Shown here in pieces: positions 52,474 to 57,340 of a DNA stretch of 57,340 bases. Both the position numbers and the translations under genes were made by a program. The notes under the pieces were generated by a model, which was not told where the DNA came from, did not search any database, and saw nothing but the letters and a program-made list of their open reading frames with translations. Within the stretch, counting starts at the first letter, position 1; every line of letters starts with the position of its first letter. This stretch comes from DATJZG01 sp035499295 (GTDB lineage: Bacteria > Myxococcota > Myxococcia > Myxococcales > Anaeromyxobacteraceae): assembly GCA_035499295.1 (NCBI GenBank), contig DATJZG010000135.1:1-57340 (forward strand), given 5' to 3'.

Positions 52474-52505
52474 TTACCCCACTGGGTAGTGCCCTTGCGG
52501 GGTAA
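52474..52505. promoter_or_regulatory. Nested inverted repeat upstream of the GlcG/HbpS gene
   Basis: TTACCCC (52474-52480) and GGGGTAA (52499-52505) form perfect 7-bp arms around an inner GGG/CCC pair. The element lies about 80 bp upstream of the exported haem-binding-like gene and 70 bp after the carbonic anhydrase stop. It could be an operator for a dimeric regulator or a terminator. Confidence 0.4.
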
Positions 52506-52583
52506 TGACCGCCACGGGCCGTGAGGACGTCACGGACGGAGTAGGATACCGGCCTGTCCCGAATTCCCTTTCAGGAGGAATGC

Positions 52584-53138
52584 ATGCGAGTCCCCGCTCT
52601 CCGCTTCGCCGTCGTGACTGCCACCGTGCTGCTCGCCAGCGCGGCGCGAGCACAGCAACCGGCACCACAGCCCGCGCCGCCGAACCCGCTCGACACCGTT
52701 CCGGACAAGATGCCCTTCGACATCCCCTACGGCGAGCCCATCAGCCTCTCTCGCGCCCAGGCGGTCATCGCCGCGGCGCAAGGGGAAGCCGCGAAGCACG
52801 GTTGGAAGCTCAACATCGCCGTCGTCGACTCGGGAGGCAATCTGGTGGCGTTTGCGCGGATGGACGGAGCGCAGCTCGCCTCGATCGCGATCTCCGAGCA
52901 CAAGGCACGCGCCGCGGCGTCCTTCCGCCGCGAGACCAGGGTCTTCGAGAACGGCATCCAGAGCGGCATGCACTACGTGGTCACGCTCGACGGCGTCATC
53001 GGCTCCCGCGGGGGCATCCCGATCGTCGACGGCGGAAAGCTCATTGGGGCGATTGGCTGCTCGGGCGGAACGGGCTCGCAGGACGAGGTCGCGGCCAAGG
53101 CCGGAGTGGCGGTGGTCGGCGCCCCGGCGAGCAAGTAG
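52584..53138 (+). CDS. Exported GlcG/HbpS-family (DUF336) protein
   Basis: 184 aa. Signal peptide MRVPALRFAVVTATVLLASA ending ARA-QQ. The GlcG/HbpS domain follows (LSRAQAVIAAAQGEAAKHGW, KLNIAVVDSGGNLVAFARMD, SRGGIPIVDGGKLIGAIGCS, GGTGSQDE). The best-studied member, HbpS of Streptomyces, binds haem and senses redox stress outside the cell. CAGGAGGAATG gives an excellent ribosome-binding site. Confidence 0.93.
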   Translation: MRVPALRFAVVTATVLLASAARAQQPAPQPAPPNPLDTVPDKMPFDIPYGEPISLSRAQAVIAAAQGEAAKHGWKLNIAVVDSGGNLVAFARMDGAQLASIAISEHKARAAASFRRETRVFENGIQSGMHYVVTLDGVIGSRGGIPIVDGGKLIGAIGCSGGTGSQDEVAAKAGVAVVGAPASK

Positions 53139-53324
53139 CGGCTCGAGCGGCGATTGCCGAGGGTAGGGTGCGGAGGCGGGATCCCCCTCCGCCCTGGACT
53201 CTCGCTCGGCTGGCCGGTGGCCGGAAGGGGGTCCGAGCCCCCGGGAGCAGGACCGGGGGGCGAGCCAGCTTTCTTCGGTCTGGACCCAGCGGCAGAATGC
53301 CTCGAGGCGGTAGGGGAAGCTCCG

Positions 53325-54815
53325 ATGGCCAAGGTGAGCCGGCGTTCGTTCCTGGGAGCGGCAGCGTCCGTCGCCGCCTCAGGCGCCCTGCCGCGTCGGG
53401 CGCCGGCGGCCGAGCCGTCTACCGCGCGCAGGGCGGAGCCGGCCCGCCCGGTGGATGCGCCGAACGTGACCCGGGAAATGGCGCGCTGGGTCCTCCAAGT
53501 TCGGCGCGAGGACATGCCCGCCGCGGTGCGCAAAGAGGCGAAGCGGACGCTCGTGAACTACGTCGCGGTCGCCGTGGGCGGGTCCCGCCAGCCGGCCGTC
53601 GAGGCCGCGGTGGCCGCGCTGGCGCCCTTCTCCGGGCCACCCCAAGCCGGCCTCTTCGGGCGAAGCGAGCGGTTCGACATCATGACCGCTGCCTTCGTGA
53701 ACGGGGTCAGCAGCCACGTTCTCGACTACGACGACACCCATCTCAAGACCGTCATCCACGCCGGCGGCCCGGTCGCCTCCTCCCTCTTGGCGCTCGCCGA
53801 GTACCGCTCGGTGGAGGGCAGCGCCTTTCTCGACGCCCTCGTCGTCGGCATCGAGACCGCTCTTCGCATCGGAGGCGCGGTATACCCGGACCACTACGAT
53901 CGGGGCTGGCACATCACTGGTACCGCCGGAGTGTTCGGCGCCGCCGCCGCGGCCGGAAGGGTGCTCGGCCTGACCGAGCAGCAAATGGTCTGGGCGCTCG
54001 GCCTAGCGGCGTCGCAGCCGGTCGGGCTTCGCGAGTCCTTCGGCTCGATGAACAAGAGCTTCAACCCGGGGCGCGCCGCGAGCGATGGCTTGTTCGCTGC
54101 CGTCCTGGCGGCGAGGGGATTCACTAGCTCCGATCGCATGATCGAGGCTCCGCGCGGCTGGGCGAACACCCTCTCGACCAAGCAGGACTACCGAGAGCTC
54201 CTGGGGAGCCTGGGACAGCGATGGGAGACGTCGCTCAACACCTACAAGCCCTTCGCCTGCGGGGTCGTCCTTCACCCGGCCATCGACGCCGCTCTCCAGC
54301 TGCGAAGCCAGGCGCGGATCCAGGCAGCGGAGGTGGAACGCGTTGATCTGCGAGTGAACCCGCTGGTGCTCGAGCTCACCGGGAAGAAGGCCCCATGGAC
54401 CGGGCTGGAGGGCAAGTTCAGCGTCTATCACGCGGTCGCGGTAGCACTGGTGGAGGGAGCCGCCGGAGAGAAGCAGTTCAGCGACCGGGCCGTGCGCGAC
54501 CCGGCGGTGGTGGGGTTGCGAGAGAAGGTACACCCGGTCGCGGACGCCGCGGTGGGGCCCGAGCAGGTCGACATGACCCTCGAGCTGCGCGACGGGCGCA
54601 AGCTCGAGCGACACATCGAGCACGCCGTCGGCAGCGTCGAAGCACCCATGAGCGATCATGCCCTGGAGGCCAAGTTTGCCGATTTGGCCGACGGGATCCT
54701 GCCCCCTCAGCGAGTGCGGCGCCTCATCGATTCGTGCTGGGGCGTCGAGGGCCTGCCGAGCGCTGCCGAGATCGTCCGGGCCGGCGTGGTGGGTGCCGGA
54801 AAGGGGACACTCTGA
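53325..54815 (+). CDS. Tat-exported MmgE/PrpD-family protein
   Basis: 496 aa from the ATG at 53325; the open frame upstream is not conserved-looking. The N-terminus SRRSFLGAAASVAAS carries a twin-arginine motif, suggesting folded export. The rest is a full-length MmgE/PrpD protein (AKRTLVNYVAVAVGGSRQPA, AFVNGVSSHVLDYDDTHLKT, ESFGSMNKSFNPGRAASDGL, YKPFACGVVLHPAIDAALQL). Family members are 2-methylcitrate dehydratase and cis-aconitate-type dehydratases/isomerases, normally cytoplasmic. Export makes a propionate-pathway role doubtful. Substrate unknown. It may share a transcript with the upstream GlcG/HbpS gene. Confidence 0.9.
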   Translation: MAKVSRRSFLGAAASVAASGALPRRAPAAEPSTARRAEPARPVDAPNVTREMARWVLQVRREDMPAAVRKEAKRTLVNYVAVAVGGSRQPAVEAAVAALAPFSGPPQAGLFGRSERFDIMTAAFVNGVSSHVLDYDDTHLKTVIHAGGPVASSLLALAEYRSVEGSAFLDALVVGIETALRIGGAVYPDHYDRGWHITGTAGVFGAAAAAGRVLGLTEQQMVWALGLAASQPVGLRESFGSMNKSFNPGRAASDGLFAAVLAARGFTSSDRMIEAPRGWANTLSTKQDYRELLGSLGQRWETSLNTYKPFACGVVLHPAIDAALQLRSQARIQAAEVERVDLRVNPLVLELTGKKAPWTGLEGKFSVYHAVAVALVEGAAGEKQFSDRAVRDPAVVGLREKVHPVADAAVGPEQVDMTLELRDGRKLERHIEHAVGSVEAPMSDHALEAKFADLADGILPPQRVRRLIDSCWGVEGLPSAAEIVRAGVVGAGKGTL

Positions 54816-54836
54816 GCGCCGGTCGACGGCGCCTCA
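54813..54836. terminator. Hairpin spanning two convergent stop codons
   Basis: TGAGCGCCG-GTCGA-CGGCGCCTCA folds with one bulge. It begins with the stop codon of the MmgE/PrpD gene and ends with the stop of the amidohydrolase gene (TGA on the minus strand). Confidence 0.45.
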
Positions 54837-56258
54837 GTACACGGCCGGTCTGGCATCCGGCGCGAGAGGGCTCTTATAGGCCTGTCCCCCGGTGGCCTTG
54901 GCGAACTCCTCCTGGGCCGCCCGGATCGCAGCCGGGTCCCGGAGCAGATCGACCGCCGACGCCGCCAGGACCTTGGAGGCGACTGCCATCCCCTTGAAGC
55001 CGATGGGGTGAACGGCGCAGCTCGTCACCGCCCAGTGGTGGAACGGGGAGCCCGCCGGCGCGGTGGCCACCTCGAACTCCACGAGCGGCGCCACGGCGCT
55101 CGTCTCGCCGATGTCGGAGGAGGCGGTGTGACCGTGGCCCGGGCCGTAGGGGACGACGGTGGTCGACAGCCCGCTCACCTCGATCCCCAGCTCCCTCTGG
55201 ATGGCGCGCGCCTGGGTCTGGTCGCCGTCGTCCCAGCGCGGAGCTCCGACTCGCTCCAGCTCGCGCTGCACCACGGCGCCGAGGGCGTCGTTCGCGATGG
55301 GATCCCGAGTCTGGGCGAGGACGGTCACCTGGACCCGGGTCTCGGTGGCGGTGGCCGCGCCCTGAGCGGCAAGGCGCACCCTAGCCACCAGGTCGTCCAC
55401 GCTCGCCCCGCTGGCGTCGCGGACCCACCACTGGACCTTGGCATAGTCCGCGATGATGTTGGGCACGCTCCCTCCCGACTTCACCACCCGATGCATGCGA
55501 GCCGTTGGGCGGACGTGCTCCCGCATGAGCGCCACCGCGTGGTCGAGGAGCTCCACCGCGTCGAGCGAGCTCCGCCCCAGCCAGGGATTGGCGGCCGCGT
55601 GGGCGGTCTTGCCGAAGAACTCGATGTCGAGAGCGCTGACGGCGAGCCGCGCCCGGTTGACGATCTGGTTCTCGCCCCCCGGGTGCCAGGCGAGCACCGC
55701 GTCCACGCCCTGGAAGACGCCGTCCCTCGCCATGAAGGTCTTCCCCAGGATCTTCTCCTCGGCCGGTGTCCCGAAGACGACCAGGGTTCCTGGGAGCCGG
55801 TCCGCGACCCGGGTCCGGTTGGCGGCCACGGCCGCGGATACCGCTGCGGTACCGAGGAGGTTGTGCGCACAGCCGTGGCCGGGAGCGCCCGCCTGGAGGG
55901 GTTGCTTCTTCGTGCCGCCTCCCACCTGGGAGAGCTCCGGCAGCGCGTCGTATTCGGCGAGGAAGGCCACCACGGGCTTGCCGGACCCGGCCCTGGCCAC
56001 AAAGGCCGTCGCCATCCCCGCCGCGCCCCGTTGGACGGCGAACCCCTCCTTCTCGAGGAGATCGGCGAAGAGTGCCGAGGACTGACGCTCTTCCAGCGCC
56101 AGTTCGTGGAAGCCCCAGATCTTCCGAGCCGCCTCCTCCCAGCGACCGCGAGTCTCCTCGAGGTACAGGTCGGTGGCGGGAGCAGGCGCTCCCGCAGGCG
56201 GCCCACTGGCCTGCAAGAGCGACGCCCCGGCGAGGAGGAGAGCGCGAGCGGTCGACAT
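54834..56258 (-). CDS. Exported M20-family amidohydrolase/peptidase
   Basis: 474 aa from the ATG at 56258 (AAAGGAGC upstream); the open frame 87 codons further up is not conserved-looking. A signal sequence MSTARALLLAGASLLQA precedes the enzyme. KPVVAFLAEYDALPELSQVG, PGHGCAHNLLGTAAV and TPAEEKILGKTFM carry the metal ligands and catalytic glutamate of the AbgB/HipO-like M20D branch, and a dimerisation domain lies in the middle (FFGKTAHAAANPW). These hydrolyse amide bonds of acylated or aminobenzoyl amino acids. Periplasmic location is inferred. Confidence 0.92.
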   Translation of the reverse strand: MSTARALLLAGASLLQASGPPAGAPAPATDLYLEETRGRWEEAARKIWGFHELALEERQSSALFADLLEKEGFAVQRGAAGMATAFVARAGSGKPVVAFLAEYDALPELSQVGGGTKKQPLQAGAPGHGCAHNLLGTAAVSAAVAANRTRVADRLPGTLVVFGTPAEEKILGKTFMARDGVFQGVDAVLAWHPGGENQIVNRARLAVSALDIEFFGKTAHAAANPWLGRSSLDAVELLDHAVALMREHVRPTARMHRVVKSGGSVPNIIADYAKVQWWVRDASGASVDDLVARVRLAAQGAATATETRVQVTVLAQTRDPIANDALGAVVQRELERVGAPRWDDGDQTQARAIQRELGIEVSGLSTTVVPYGPGHGHTASSDIGETSAVAPLVEFEVATAPAGSPFHHWAVTSCAVHPIGFKGMAVASKVLAASAVDLLRDPAAIRAAQEEFAKATGGQAYKSPLAPDARPAVY

Positions 56259-56485
56259 CGGAGCTCCTTTCGGCCAGACCTTGAAGACCGTGGGCGGAGA
56301 GTAGGCGGTCGTCGAAGGTCCGTCGAAGGCCCCCGAGGGGGCGGCAACGCCTCGGGGCACCCCTCCCCAGGAGGCGGCGCGCCCCGGGAACGTGACAGCA
56401 CGCCGGCCGGGCCGGTTTCGGTCGGTGGCTTTCCGGGTGTAGGGACAGCGGGACGAATCCGTGGACGCGCCCGGCAGATCAAGCC

Positions 56486-57340
56486 ATGAGTAACGATGTG
56501 GGCCGCGCCACCGCATCACACGCCATCGAAGGGTCGCTCGCGCTCGCCGCGGCGATGGGGATCGGGCGGTTCGCCTACACGGCGCTGCTGCCCGCGACGC
56601 AGCGCGCCCTGGCTGCGGGGGACGACGTCGCGGGAGCCCTCGCCTCCGTGAACCTGGGCGGCTACCTGGTCGGGGTCCTCGTCGCCCGGCAGCTTGCCTC
56701 TCGCCCGGGGCGCGGCGTGGCCCTCCGCCTCGGCCTGGCGGCCACGGCCCTCGCGACGGCGCTCGGGGCGGCGACGACGTCGCTCGTGGCCTGGGTCGGG
56801 CTCCGGCTCACGGCGGGGATCGCGAGCGGGCTAGTGTTCGTCCTCGCGTCGGCGGCCGCCCTCGAGGGCGGCGCGGGGCGCGCGGGTCTCCTTTATGCCG
56901 GCGTGGGGGCCGGGATCGCGCTGTCGGGAACGGTCGCCGCCCTCACGCCCGCCGCTGCCGGGTACGGGGCTCCGTGGATGGGCCTCGCGGCCCTCGCGGC
57001 TGGCCTGTCGCTGCCCGCCTGGCAGGGCCTGGCGAGGGCCCCCGCGGCCTCGGTGCCGGCAACCTCCGGCTCGCGCGGCGTCGGGCTCGGCCTCTATCGA
57101 CTTTCGGTGGCCTACTTCCTTGAGGGGCTCGGCTACATCGTCAGCGGGACGTTCGCCGTCGCTGCCGTCCGGCGCACCCCCGGGCTCGAGGCCCTGGCAC
57201 CTTGGACCTGGGTTCTGACCGGCGTCGCAGCCGCGCCGTCGGCCGTGCTGTGGGCCAGGGCCGGTCGGCGCATGGGAACTCGACGGGCGCTCGCGACCGC
57301 CTACCTGCTGCAGGCGGTGGGAATGGCCCTCCCCTGCCTC
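56486..57340 (+). CDS. YbfB/YjiJ-family MFS transporter (3' end outside window)
   Basis: The frame is open from the ATG at 56486 to the window end (285 codons). It is a membrane protein with at least seven helices. MGIGRFAYTALLPATQRAL in the first helix and YFLEGLGYIVSGTFAVAAVR are hallmarks of the YbfB/YjiJ (MFS_4) family of permeases of unknown substrate. A typical member has about 390 residues, so roughly 100 are missing. It diverges from the amidohydrolase gene across 227 bp. Confidence 0.88.
   Translation, partial: MSNDVGRATASHAIEGSLALAAAMGIGRFAYTALLPATQRALAAGDDVAGALASVNLGGYLVGVLVARQLASRPGRGVALRLGLAATALATALGAATTSLVAWVGLRLTAGIASGLVFVLASAAALEGGAGRAGLLYAGVGAGIALSGTVAALTPAAAGYGAPWMGLAALAAGLSLPAWQGLARAPAASVPATSGSRGVGLGLYRLSVAYFLEGLGYIVSGTFAVAAVRRTPGLEALAPWTWVLTGVAAAPSAVLWARAGRRMGTRRALATAYLLQAVGMALPCL

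Noticed and set aside
1..57340. CRISPR array, intact IS element, attachment site or replication origin
   Set aside because: I saw no regularly spaced repeats, complete transposase, tRNA-flanked integration point or DnaA-box cluster in the window.

Overview
The window is a GC-rich (clearly above 60%), gene-dense stretch of a bacterial chromosome. A decaheme OmcA/MtrC-type outer-surface cytochrome, a multidomain lipid/polyketide-type megasynthase with its own phosphopantetheinyl transferase, many lipoproteins and Sec/Tat-exported proteins, a TolB-like/TPR membrane protein and a DUF2277 protein together point to a Myxococcota/deltaproteobacterial lineage, perhaps related to Anaeromyxobacter. That placement is inference from gene content; there is no rRNA or other marker to settle it. 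I saw no tRNA, rRNA, CRISPR array or intact insertion sequence.

Layout. (1) 1-4.5 kb: 3' part of a decaheme c-type cytochrome lipoprotein gene, a strong hairpin, and an exported SGNH/GDSL hydrolase on the opposite strand. (2) 4.5-19.1 kb: a secondary-lipid region on the minus strand. Reading in its own direction it has an acyl-CoA dehydrogenase, a 2829-residue KS-AT-KS-ACPx3-KR-DH megasynthase, a Sfp-type PPTase 11 bp after it, then a stretch of gene remnants (SDR and MFS pieces) and an acyl-CoA synthetase. An IS630-like transposase remnant lies beyond. The region upstream of the dehydrogenase carries a perfect 9-bp-arm palindrome and two direct repeats that look like operators. (3) 19.7-29.4 kb: an accessory stretch of small enzymes, lipoproteins, small membrane proteins and several decayed genes (MBL-fold, SnoaL-like, PAS, nitroreductase). 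(4) 29.7-35.7 kb: a four-gene operon encoding an acyl-CoA dehydrogenase, an ETF:quinone oxidoreductase fused to a ferredoxin domain, EtfB and a divergent EtfA. This is a complete route for electrons from acyl-CoA oxidation to the quinone pool. (5) 35.9-47.7 kb: TPR protein, exported protein of unknown function, SDR reductase, a zinc phospholipase C/P1-nuclease-like protein with a probable beta-barrel tail, an arylsulfatase, a flavin monooxygenase and an NmrA-like protein. (6) 47.9-57.3 kb: housekeeping and mixed genes: ilvD, DUF190-CBS protein, SUI1/YciH, beta-carbonic anhydrase, exported GlcG/HbpS, Tat-exported MmgE/PrpD, exported M20 amidohydrolase, and the start of a YbfB/YjiJ MFS transporter that runs off the end.

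The most interesting system is the megasynthase operon. All three tandem acyl-carrier domains have threonine (LGVDTVKQ) where the phosphopantetheine-accepting serine is expected. There is no enoyl-reductase domain and no PfaB, PfaC or PfaD partner in the window, but an acyl-CoA dehydrogenase is encoded directly upstream. This suggests a non-canonical Pfa-like lipid synthase whose carrier chemistry and redox partner both deserve testing.
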